Source of the DNA: Bimuria novae-zelandiae CBS 107.79
Lineage: Eukaryota; Ascomycota; Dothideomycetes; Pleosporales; Didymosphaeriaceae
Reading direction: 5' to 3'
DNA: 64,000 nucleotides
Assembly: GCA_010015655.1 (NCBI GenBank)
Contig: ML976687.1
Span: forward strand, 18,367-82,366
A program made the translations under genes and the position numbers. Under the pieces are notes generated by a model. The model made no database searches. It saw only the letters and a program-made list of their open reading frames with translations, and was not told where the DNA came from. Shown here piece by piece: positions 24,801-34,933 of this stretch; the first letter of the stretch is position 1; the number at the start of each line of letters is the position of its first letter.

Positions 24801-27800
24801 CTGTTCATCGAGCTCGGCAACGAAAGCAATCAACTTCTTGATTTCTTCCTCGTTGATACCTGGGAAGACCTTGCGACAAATGAGCGAAAGGTCGTCCGGA
24901 CGGAACACATCAGCATACACGACTGTGAACCGATTCACAAACGATGCTGGGAGGCCCTTCCTACCACCGCCCTGGTGATGTGGATTCTGTGCCGCGAATA
25001 CGCGAAAGTCAGAATGCTTGTGAAACGTCTGGTCAAGCTCAGAGATGTAGACTTCACCACGGTGATCGAGCACAGCATTCAAGCCCTCAAGGACAGACTG
25101 AGAGGCGAGGTTCATCTCATCAAGCAGGACCCAGTCGCCGTTCTTCATAGCCTTGAGAAAGGGAGCATCGCGCCAAGCGAAGGTACCTACTTGTCCGCCT
25201 TCCACAGGTACATCTGATCCAAATAGATCCATGAGGTCGGTCTGCTCGGAGAGATTGAGTCGAGTAAGAGGCTTTCCGATCGCTCGCGCTATGGCAGTGA
25301 CAAGAGTAGTTTTGCCAACGCCAGGATTGCCCTCCAGCAGGATAGGTTTGGCTAGCTGCAAAGCGCGGAGGATTCTAGTCGCATTCGACCGCGTAGTCGG
25401 AGCTTCGAGCGAAAAGCTGACATCTTGATCAGAAGTCGGTGCGACTTTCGGTATTGAGAAGGGACCCAGCTGAAAAGTCTCTGCGGTCGATACAACCGGG
25501 TTTGGAGCAAAATATACTGAAGCAGCGTCCCTGCCAAGGAGTCCGCTCAGTCTACGCAGGCACCTATTTCGTTCCTCATCGATTGAAGGAGCAGATATGG
25601 CTAGTAAACCCGCCGGATTCGCTCCAAGCGTGTCGATGAACACCATAGCAGCACCGTGCACAATACCAGATATTGGATCCTCATTCCCCGAGCTGTTGAT
25701 AAATGTGACCCAGGCAAGCGTGTCTCGAATCGAGATCGATGAAGCGACAGAGGTGTTGTACTTCTCGTTGAACCACTGCGAGAATTTGACGAGTACTCCG
25801 GCATGTTGTACGGCGCTCGGCTTCAATTTGGATCGAACAATCTCCTCAATGTCTTCTTCGTCGGACATGGCAGGAACCCATATTTCAGTGAACCGATTCC
25901 GAAGAGCAGGGGAAAGCTCCTTCTTTCCATAGTCACCGCCTGGGTTCATTGTGGCGAGGAACTGGAAACCCTGGCTAGCGGTGACGAAAGAGTCAATAGG
26001 TCCCTTCTCGGCTAGCAGAAGTGTGCGCGACGATTCCAGCACACTGTTGAGACGTTCTAGAACAGAGTCGTCGGCCAGGGAAATCTCATCCAGTAGGAAG
26101 TATTGTCCTGTCTTCATGGCATGAACCAGACTTCCATCGGCCCACTCGAACAGTGCTGCAGCCTTGACGCGATTGGATTGGATCTCCTCGCGATGAGCTA
26201 GAGGTATCAAATCTGGTCTTTCAGCTAGGAACCTATCGTACGTATCAAGTAGATCTACCAGTCCTGGGTTGATGACTGGCAGGTTAAGATGCGGACCCAG
26301 AGCTTCCTGTAATTGTCGATATAGGAGCTCTTCGATGGCAGCTCTGTTTCGTATCGGCCGCTGTGCACCTATGAGATCGCCAGTCTCGGTGTTCTGGTGC
26401 GCGTTGACAATGTGTAACTGCTTCCCAACAGCGTCTGCGAGCATCTGGCATACGGTCGTCTTTCCGCAACCCGTTTCTCCAATAAGCAGTATTGGCTCAT
26501 TGTTACGAATAGCATGAGCGACAAGCACGAACAATCTCCGCATCGCCTTGGTGAAGACAACACCAGCATCGGCTCCAGCTCCTTCCTTGCAGCGTTTGAG
26601 CTCAGGCGAAGCATCCTCACTGAACATGAGCTCTTCGTCTACTGTGACGCGCGGCCCCTTCTTGCTCATGAGTGTTTCAATTATTTTCTTGACAGCCACT
26701 CGCTCCTCTTCTTTTCGGACACGCTCAGCGAGCAGCATATATCCGTTGTTCGCAAGGTCCTGAATGGTATCCGCCTTCCGTTGTGCCCACCGGAACAAGT
26801 CTCGAAGCGTAGCGAAACTCTTCTGTTCGAAGATACGATTCTCTTGTCGAAGGACAGAAAGTTCTTGATAGACGCTGACGATGCGCTTGCACCAGGACTC
26901 AGGTATCATTGTGCGTCGGTGCAGAATCTCGGTCAGCTCCTCCACGGGTATGTCATCGAAATGAAGCTCAAGGAAACGATTACGGAAGGCTCGAGACAAG
27001 GCCTTACGGCCACCGTACAAGCCGGCAGGGTTTTGAGTTGCAAAGAGCATGAAGTCTTCATGTGGTCGAACTACCTCTTGTGTTTCAGGTATCAGGAGTT
27101 CCCGATTGTCATCGAGAAGACGATTTAGAGCTTCAAGTACATCTGTAGGTGCTAAATTGAGTTCGTCCAGCACAATCCAATGTCCCTCTCGTAACGCCCG
27201 AACAAGGATGCCCTCTTGGAAGACAAGCTTACCATCGGTACCAGATATGTAAGAACCAAGGTATTCTTGCAAATCAGTGTGTTCATGATTGTTGATACGA
27301 ACAAACTTGTTCCCAGATCGCTTCGCAAGGTATTCTATCATACTGGTCTTTCCGGATGACGTAGGACCTTGAATGAGGACAGGGTAGCGACGCGTTGATG
27401 ATGCTCGAATCAAGTTGTTCATGTTCCGCTGAACAAAAGGTGTGATGATATAGTGTGGCTGCTCCTCGACCGGCTGAGCACCTTGGCGAAGCCAATAGTG
27501 ACCCTGTTGGACATAGCTTCTTCCGTCACTAGGTTGAAGAAGTGGCTTTCCGAGCTCAGCCTTCGCTGATGATTTCTGCGGGAAAAGATGCTCCTTGATG
27601 AGCGGGGCGAGAAGATCCTCCGATGCTTTGCTAAGGAATGTAAGAAAGCTCATGTGGAAGCCTTCAAACAAAGCCCGCCGTAAAGTACATAGCGGAGCAA
27701 TCTCACGAGCATAGGAAAGGGTCCTAGTCAACGTTCGAAGACTGAAATGCGCTTTCTGATCTGCGCCGTCTACCAGCATATTGGCTTTGGCTAATTCTTG

Positions 27801-30518
27801 GATCTTTAGGTATAGCTTTGTCACATCGGAAGCCACTCGGACGATGGTGGGGTCAAAAGTGTCACCTCCAAGGTACTTTTCTACAATGTTCTGCAGACTC
27901 TTCTTGTCGCCGTCGGGGCTTTCCACGTACAATTCCGTGAACCGAGATCGGATGCCTGGTGGTAGATCTTTCTTGCCCACATCGGTTGCTGGATTCATCG
28001 CTGCGAAGACTCTGAAGTTAGGATGAGCGACCACTCGTTCGACATTACCCGTTTCCGTGAGAAGAATCGAAGGTGCGCCATCTGGTCCACCGCCCAACAG
28101 ATCTGCAAGAGCTTCCAGCGTGTCCGAGGAGGCCAAGTTGATTTCGTCGAGTAAGACCCAGTCGCCATTTCGCACTGCCTTGACGATATTCCCTTCAAGA
28201 AAGGAGAACGCGAATGCCTCCGAGCCATTGGCAAGCTGTGCCTCGAGATCATGCAGGACCATGGCGAACTTGTCCCACCGCGGCCCAAGAAAAGTGGCCG
28301 GCAGCGAGTCTACCTTGCGCTTCTTCTTGGGCTGGCCACCGTCGGGATCTGGCGATGATGTTTGGGATTCGTGTGCTTTCCGTGCCGCATCCACCATCTT
28401 CAAGGCTTCCCGCCACAGTGAGCATACGCCTTTCCAGTTGCCCTTCGCAACGCGCTTTCCAAGCATTTCGATGAAGCGCTGATTCTTCTTGCGGGAGAAG
28501 GTAGTGTTAAAAAGCACGTCGAATTCGTCATTCATGGGAATGACAAGGCTGCGGACATTCACCGGCTTGTACCCGCCGAGCAAATCCCCACTTTCGCTTT
28601 GTTGCGATAAGTTGAATGCAACCAGGTTCCGACCAAGTTGTTCAGCCAAGTACTGGATGCAAGTTGTCTTTCCAGTACCAGTCTCACCAACGAGGAGCAA
28701 TGGTTCTTGACAGTCTACTGCTACTGCAATCTTCTCCAACAAACGCAGAGTATAGCCATTGGTGGAGAATGGCCTGTTAGGTGTGTTGCGCTTGGAAACT
28801 TTGTGCCTCAAAAGCCGGGTTCTCCCAATTCGGATGGTACCAGAAGACGTGCTCTTGCTGGGTGCCTCGAGCTTCACGTCTCGGTTTTGCAGGAGATGGT
28901 CTCGTCGCTGCGGATCAATATGCAATTCCTCCGCTACGCATGCCATTACTCTTGCCCGAGCTTGTTCACTTCGTAAGCTACCAGCAAAACAATCGAATGC
29001 CTCCATGAACATGTCGTCCATTTGAGCCGCGTTGAAAGACGAGGAGTGTGCTAACAGTGATGCAATGCGATCGCACCATTTTAGCAGATCTCGAGGCGTG
29101 AGGGCTCGTAGCGACGTGCCGCTCTCGGAAGAGAACTTTGAGTCTGCATACAACTCAAGCAGACGAGCGTAGACTCGCATAATTCCAGGAACGTGCTTTT
29201 CGAGAGATGGATATCTGTTTGACACAATTCTTTCAAATTCTGTCAATTCCGGCATGTGGACAGCGACAGAATTCCAGAAGCGGTGCCCGATCATGTTCTG
29301 GTGCGGGATGATCTCCTGACCACGGGGATTAAGCGTGGTCCGCATAGAGGCGATAATTCGGAAGCCTCTCGCAGCTCGCACAGTCTCGCCTCTGCTCGGG
29401 ATGAGCAGCTCACCGCGCTCGATAAGCGGTAGCAATGTGCTGATAACATCATTCGGCGCACGATCAAAATCCTCGATGAAGATCCATCGGCCTTCGCGAA
29501 CAGCAGTGGTGAGAACACCAGGCCGCCAGCTGAACGTGCCAGGCTTCGCACCCGTCGCATACATGCCGATGAGTAGTTTGGCATCGCTCTGCTCATTCAA
29601 ATGGAGGGTGACCATGGTATCGAGCTTGTTCAGCTGCCAAGCTAAATATCGTGTGAGCAACGTCTTGCCGGATCCCGCGAGGCCAGTAAGCAAAAGAGGG
29701 CTTGAGCCTAACAAAGCACGAGCGATGCGTTGCAGGTTGGATTCCGTGGTAGGTGTCGAGACAAGTTCCAGCGGCTTCTCCCCCGACGGAGCTCCATCGA
29801 GACGTGGCAGAAGCACGCCACTGACGTTGACCGTGTACGGGGAGAGCTGGCGATACACGTCTGGTGAGAACGGTTGCGATCCTTGCGACCACCTGTCCTG
29901 TAACCTCGTTTGGAGCCTCGTTTGGAGCTCTTTCCATCTCTTCTCTTCCCACAGTGCCAGGAACCGGTAGTCGATCGTCCGCCCCTCCCACTCACCCTCA
30001 ACCTCATCTTCCCCAACAACCCTCTTCACCATCTCTTGCGTCGCATGGTCCGCTGCATGCACGTAGAGGCAGAAATTTCTGACTGCCAGGTACCGCACAG
30101 TTTGATTTGGATGTTGGAAAAGCTGTTCCATGACAGCCGGCCGCACATGCCTCGCAAAACTGCGGCAGTCGAAGCTCAGCAGGCGGAAAAGTCCCAAAAG
30201 AGCCTGGCATAATTCGTGTTTGCCGATCTCGCTGACATCCCTCATCTGGATCTCAGTCTGGGCGGCTCCTAGGAAAAAAACTTGAGGGCTCGCAACAAGC
30301 TTTTCAGCATGCTCCGCAAGGTGAGGAGCGAGCGGCAATATTCTTCCAAAAGCAGCAAGTTCTAGCTCGGGCGCGACTTCCTCGCTCACCCACTTCGTAC
30401 ATACTTCCACGAATAACTCTTCATATCGAACAAATAGATCGTCCGTCCGTTCGGGTCTCAAGCTCCTGGAGGAAAGCCACTCGAAGTTGACTGTTTTACC
30501 AGCCTTGGTGCCGTTCAT
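15831..30518 (-). CDS. MDN1: midasin, giant AAA+ ATPase of 60S ribosome assembly
   Basis: Two exons (30518-22674 and 22610-15831; 63-nt intron) encode 4874 residues, close to yeast Mdn1/Rea1. Midasin pulls assembly factors (Ytm1, Rsa4) off pre-60S particles in nucleolus and nucleoplasm. Six AAA modules show Walker A motifs: GLAGSGKT (near 276), GETGTGKT (608), GPTSSGKT (1050), GETGCGKT (1345), GNPGVGKT (1728) and GPPGSGKT (2036). Walker B is LLDE/VLDE in modules 2-5 and weaker in 1 (IEDFD) and 6 (VLDNAN). A long linker follows, then an Asp/Glu-rich stretch (about 3990-4450) and a C-terminal MIDAS domain with DDSKSM near 4651. The nearer AG (37 nt after the donor) is rejected as acceptor because its branch site would be too close. 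The N-terminus looks about 60 residues short, so a small upstream exon may be missing. Confidence 0.96.
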
Positions 30519-30815
30519 TTCGTGAGATCCTGAGTATAAAGAATCCAGGTCGTCTTCCCATAATTTTGCGTGTCGCGCAATACTCCAGAATATTCCACAC
30601 AGATAGCTCTAGTCCTTCAAACTTTGAGACCCGGCAATCGCGCGGTTGCGTCGTTGTAAAAACCTCGCCGGTCGCCTCAAAAAAGTTCATCAGCGTGAAC
30701 TTTCTTGCCAAGCCGCTAGACCCAATACGCTACCTCCGCTCCGCAAAATCTCAAGCAACCTCACGCATCGCGTCCAGTCCATCCAACGCATCAATTGCTG
30801 CTACCGCCGTCGACA
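30519..30815. promoter_or_regulatory. divergent promoter between MDN1 and the bL12m gene
   Basis: Only 297 bp separate the two start codons, so the genes must share upstream DNA. No specific factor site is claimed. If MDN1 has an extra 5' exon it would also lie here. Confidence 0.5.
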
Positions 30816-31527
30816 ATGTCTGCTCCCGCATCTCGCGCCCTCAGGCGCTGCTTCGGCTCCGCAAGGTCGAACCCCGCGTACCTCCGTCCCACAGCCGCCT
30901 TCGCACAGCAGAGAATAGCCCAGAGATGGCAGTCGACCGATGCCGCGGCGCCTGCGAACCCGAAGATCGCGACGATTGTGGATCAGATTAGTCAATTGAC
31001 GTTGTTGGAGACGGCGGATTTGGTTTCGACGCTGAAGGTACGGGATATGTGTTTTCGGGGCAGTTGGATGAGGAGGCAATTGTAGACCAGGACGGGTAGC
31101 CACAACACTGGAGCTCTCCTCTCTTGTCGCGATTGCTTCTCAAGACTGAAGTTCTCGCCTCCATATGACAGCTATTAACATCCTCCCTTAGACGCGCCTA
31201 AATATCCCCGACATGCCCATGGGCGGCTTCGTCGCCGGCCCAGGCGCAGGCGGCGCCGCCGCCGCAGCCGCCCCCGTCGAGGAAGAAGAAGCCGCACCCG
31301 CGCCCGCCGAGAAGTCGCTCTTCACGCTCAAGCTCGAGAAGTTCGACGCCGCCGCCAAGCCCAAGGTGATCAAGGAGATCAAGGCCATGCTCGGCCTGTC
31401 GCTGGTCGACTCGAAGAAGTTCGTCGAGAGCGTGCCCAAAACGATGAAGGAGGGCGTGCCCAAGGAGGATGCCGAGAAGATTGTCGAGACGCTGAAGGCG
31501 CTGGGGGCAACGGTTATCATGGAGTAA
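30816..31527 (+). CDS. MNP1: mitochondrial ribosomal protein bL12m
   Basis: Two exons (30816-31037 and 31192-31527; 154-nt intron) give 185 residues. bL12m forms the stalk of the mitochondrial large subunit and recruits translation factors. The first about 40 residues are basic and Ser/Ala/Arg-rich without acidic residues (MSAPASRALRRCFGSARSNP), as expected of a mitochondrial presequence. The L7/L12 N-terminal domain follows (IVDQISQLTLLETADLVSTLK), then an Ala/Gly/Pro hinge, then the C-terminal domain with FDAAAKPKVIKEIKAMLGLSL and GVPKEDAEKIVETLKALGA. Phase 0 splicing joins LVSTLK to TRLNIPD. Family assignment is firm; the yeast symbol is given by homology. Confidence 0.94.
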
Positions 31528-31958
31528 GATATATAAGGGGCATGGTGGGCTGCTCCATGGGTGGGCTAGAGTGGAGGACACAATGGAGGACTGGGCGAGA
31601 TGTACTATATCACCGGCATTTGCGCATGTACAGATATGTAACATTGGGAAGAATCAAGTTTTCTGGCTGTAATGATGATTTTGGAACGACCCAACTCCAA
31701 ACCATGCCCATGGTATCTCTTCCGAAGCACCTGAACGCCTACCCACGCCAGGTATGCCTAACCTCGGCAAAATCAGTGTTAAGAATATCCCACCTGTCCT
31801 CTCTCATCCGTCGTTCAACAGCACCATGAGCGTTTAGCCCCATCCCGTACGGAAACATATCTCACCGCTCCATCGTCCGGCATACGACGAGCGCGCCTCG
31901 CCCTCAGCCTCCCCACCCTCGCCCTCCACTTCTTTGCCTCAGCAATCGTATCCGGACA
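31528..31958. other. intergenic, convergent 3' flanks
   Basis: Between the stop codons of the bL12m gene (plus) and CTK3 (minus). No gene seen. Confidence 0.5.
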
Positions 31959-32648
31959 CTACCCAAACGCAATAACCTGCCTCCTCTCCTCCAAATCCTC
32001 CTTGGCTGCCAAATAATCGTCCTCCCCAATCTCACTCGCCTCCTCCCACAGCCTCTCCATCTCCGCCTCGTTCTCCCCGGGCACCGCCCAAATGCTCTCG
32101 CGGGCCCTCTTATGCCTCTCGCGATCCTCTTCTATCCGCTGCTCAATCTGCCGCTTATCCAACCTCATAAGTCCATTCCTCCGCCCGGGCGTCCCAACCG
32201 CATCCGCCATAAAAAGATTCCCCTCCCCACCTTCCCTCTCCCTCTCTTTAATAATATCCTCCAACTCCCCAACCGTCTCCCGCTCTAGCACGCCCTTCTC
32301 GCCCAGGCCAGCGAGCACCTTCCTCGCAACGCGCACGTTGGCTGCGCCCGACCCATCGCCGGGCACCACGGCGTCGACGACGCGCAGGATGTCGCGCTGC
32401 ATCATGCGGACAAACTCCAGCGCGCCTTCTTGCTTCGCGAGCGAGGTCAGGCACTCGATGAAGTACATGATGTTGGCGCGCGCGTTGAAGGAGGACGTTT
32501 CGAGCTGCTCGAGGATGCATGAGTGGAGGTCTTCGTCCATGGTGCGGTTTTTGATAGCGTAGACGGCGGCGCGGACGTGTGAGGTGTGTGACGCGGTGAG
32601 GTGTTGGAGGAGGGAGGTAAAACGCATGCGGACTTCGAAGGGGTCCAT
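31959..32648 (-). CDS. CTK3: CTD kinase subunit gamma
   Basis: A single exon of 229 residues. Ctk3 is the regulatory subunit of CTDK-I, which phosphorylates Ser2 of the RNA polymerase II C-terminal repeats during elongation. The N-terminal domain is recognisable from MDPFEVRMRFTSLLQHL through NRTMDEDLHSCILEQLE, ARANIMYFIECL, the QRDILRVVDAVVPGDGSGAA stretch and VRKVL. The C-terminal half (MRLDKRQIEQRIEEDRERHK...) is charged and probably helical. Codon use is very GC-rich. No introns are needed. The ATG at 32648 matches the family's MDPFE start. Confidence 0.9.
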   Translation of the reverse strand: MDPFEVRMRFTSLLQHLTASHTSHVRAAVYAIKNRTMDEDLHSCILEQLETSSFNARANIMYFIECLTSLAKQEGALEFVRMMQRDILRVVDAVVPGDGSGAANVRVARKVLAGLGEKGVLERETVGELEDIIKEREREGGEGNLFMADAVGTPGRRNGLMRLDKRQIEQRIEEDRERHKRARESIWAVPGENEAEMERLWEEASEIGEDDYLAAKEDLEERRQVIAFG

Positions 32649-33003
32649 TGTAGGTGTGTGGGTGTGCGGGCGGGTCGTTGTTGGGATGGAGCTGGGTGGT
32701 GAGGCGCAATTGGGAGGTGCAGAGGGCGGTCAAGAAGTGGTCATGCGTGTTGGAAAACAGGGTCTAGATTTTGGGCAGGGATAGTTGCATGGAGTCAGTC
32801 GGCTTTGGTGTGGTGTGCGTTGCGAGGAACGACGTGCGGGAAGTACATCCAGAACGCGCGCGACGTTGAACCGCGTCTACCCATCTGAGAGCGCACAGAC
32901 CAGGGGATCATGGCGGGACGTTCCCAACTTTTATGAACCCCTCACGCTCCCTGCGACTCTCACAACCACCACAGTTTTCTCCCAGTCAAATACCTTCGAC
33001 AAT
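32649..33003. promoter_or_regulatory. divergent promoter region between CTK3 and PRO3
   Basis: 355 bp between the two ATGs, ending in a pyrimidine-rich run (CTCACAACCACCACAG) near 32960, as often found before fungal starts. No gene seen. Confidence 0.45.
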
Positions 33004-34174
33004 ATGGCTAGTTCTCAGGATTCCAATGGTCTAACATTGACCGTGCTCGGCTCCGGTACGTATACTTCTGCTCCACTATCCAGAGCAAGCCCGCACAACG
33101 CAACATAGAAGGACCTCCAGAGTCGAAGACCATTCTTTCACTACAGATGGCCCTTCTGCACAATATCTCCATACTATCTACTGCCGCTCTACCCTTCTCT
33201 GCACGTTCCAAACCTCTACCTCGAAACATAAACCTTCCTATATCCAGTCACACCCACTAACCCCCCCAGGCACCATGGGCATCGCCATAATGGGCGGCGT
33301 AATGTCCTCCCTCGCCTCCGCGCGCACCGCCTCCACCCTCTCCCCCTCCACCACCCCCGCCGACACGCCCAACCTCTCGAACTTCATCGCCTGCGACGCC
33401 TGGGCAGGCGCCGAGCCCAAAGTCCGCGCCGCCCTCGGCCACTACAACTTCCCCCTGACCACCTTCACCAACGCTAACCTCCAGGGTGTCCAGAAAGCAG
33501 ACATCGTCCTCTTATCCTGCAAACCGCACATCTTCAAAGACATCCTTGGTGAAGACGGCATGCGCGAGGCGCTGCGGGGGAAAGTGCTCGTTAGTATACT
33601 AGCGGGGGTGACGCAGGAGCAGATCGAGGAGTTCCTTTACCCGAACGGAGAGGGAAAGGGCGACGATGCGTGTAGAGTGGTGCGCGTGATGCCCAACACA
33701 GCGTCGTTTGTGCGCGAGAGCATGAGCGTGATTCAGACGTCTACCCCGCCGCTTAAGCCCGAGCAGCATAAGCTGGTCGAGTTTATCTTCTCGTCTATTG
33801 GGCGTGTTGTTACGCTGCCGCCTGCGCTCATGGATATCTCGACTGCGCTGTGCGGGTCTGGACCAGCGTTCTTCGCTCTCGTGCTGGAGGCGGCTGCGGA
33901 TGCGGGGGTCGCGATGGGCTTGCCGCGTGCGGAGGCGCAGATTATGGCGGCGCAGACGATGCGTGGGACGACGGGGTTGGTGCTGGAGGGCGGCGAGCAT
34001 CCTGCTATCTTGCGGGATAAGGTCAGCACGCCGGGTGGGTGCACGATTGGTGGGCTGCTTGCGCTCGAGGAGGGCGGTGTGAGGGGTGCCTTTTCACGGG
34101 CTGTGCGCGAGGCGACATGCGTGGCGAGCCAGCTGGGGCAGGGCGTGAAGAATGTGAATGGGACGAGGCATTAG
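33004..34174 (+). CDS. PRO3: pyrroline-5-carboxylate reductase
   Basis: Two exons (33004-33055 and 33270-34174; 214-nt intron) encode 318 residues. The enzyme makes proline from pyrroline-5-carboxylate with NAD(P)H. The intron splits the nucleotide-binding loop: exon 1 gives LTVLGSG and exon 2 TMGIAIMGG, together GSGTMG, so splicing is needed for function. Other family marks: VLLSCKPHIFKDI; RVMPNTASFVRESMSV; the STALCGSGPAFFALVLEA substrate-binding stretch; and the C-terminal signature from MRGTTGLVLEGGEHP to DKVSTPGGCTIGGL. No targeting peptide is seen, so cytosolic. Exon 2 alone is an open frame from an internal codon and would miss the start of the loop. Confidence 0.95.
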
Positions 34175-34933
34175 GCGTGCAAACCATTGCTGCCGCTGCC
34201 GGGATGCAAAGTCTGTGCCGTGCAGGCGTTGCTGAAGATGACCAAGGGCGTGCCTCCTCATAAGTGCGCCTAGCCCCATCGAAAGAGATGAAGAAGCATA
34301 TGGTCGGGTATCAAATCGTACCTTATCAATAACGAAGTCCACGCTATATCACACACGAGATAACGCAAATGAAAAGTAAAAGCACCAATCCGCCATGTCA
34401 TCCATGAAACCGTCTACATTGTGACTAAGTTAGGTACATCCGCCCAACCCAGCTACATGTACATGCAGCGCCGAAGGAGAGGTGGGTATACTACAAGAAG
34501 TGTAAATTAAGCCGCCGTATGCCAATGCAAGTGCTCAGCCGCAAATTTTTCGCCGTCGAGCTGGGGCTGATCTAAAAGGGGCTCCTTCGGGGGAGCAATT
34601 AGGCAGGCGGTCAGGTCGCCGCCATACAGGTACAGAATTCGGAAAAGTTGTCGTGTCCCAAACAGGGGAGGGGAGGGTATGTCTTCCGGGTAAGTCGTCC
34701 GTCGGGGTAGGTCGTCCTTTAGGGTTGGTCGTTCTTCGGGGTCGGTCGTCCTTCGGGGTGATCGTAAGTCCTAAGACTCCCATTCACACCCATCGAGACC
34801 ACTTCCCTCACCCCCAAAACATCCATTCCATCCACCACCCAAAAATCCCGTCATCCACATCCACCATCCATCACCCATCCACTCCAATTGCACCCAGCAG
34901 ATCTCGCACACGCCAAAAAGCAACGCACAAGAC
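34175..34933. other. intergenic, convergent region with a minisatellite
   Basis: Between the 3' ends of PRO3 and the RING/RS gene. Apart from the 17-bp repeat at 34692-34759 and a CCATCC-rich stretch at 34790-34880, nothing is seen. Confidence 0.5.
34692..34759. repeat. 17-bp tandem repeat, four copies
   Basis: Four head-to-tail units starting at 34692, 34709, 34726 and 34743, of the form NGGTCGTCCTTCGGGGT with one to four differences each. The units are exactly 17 bp with no indels. Confidence 0.85.
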
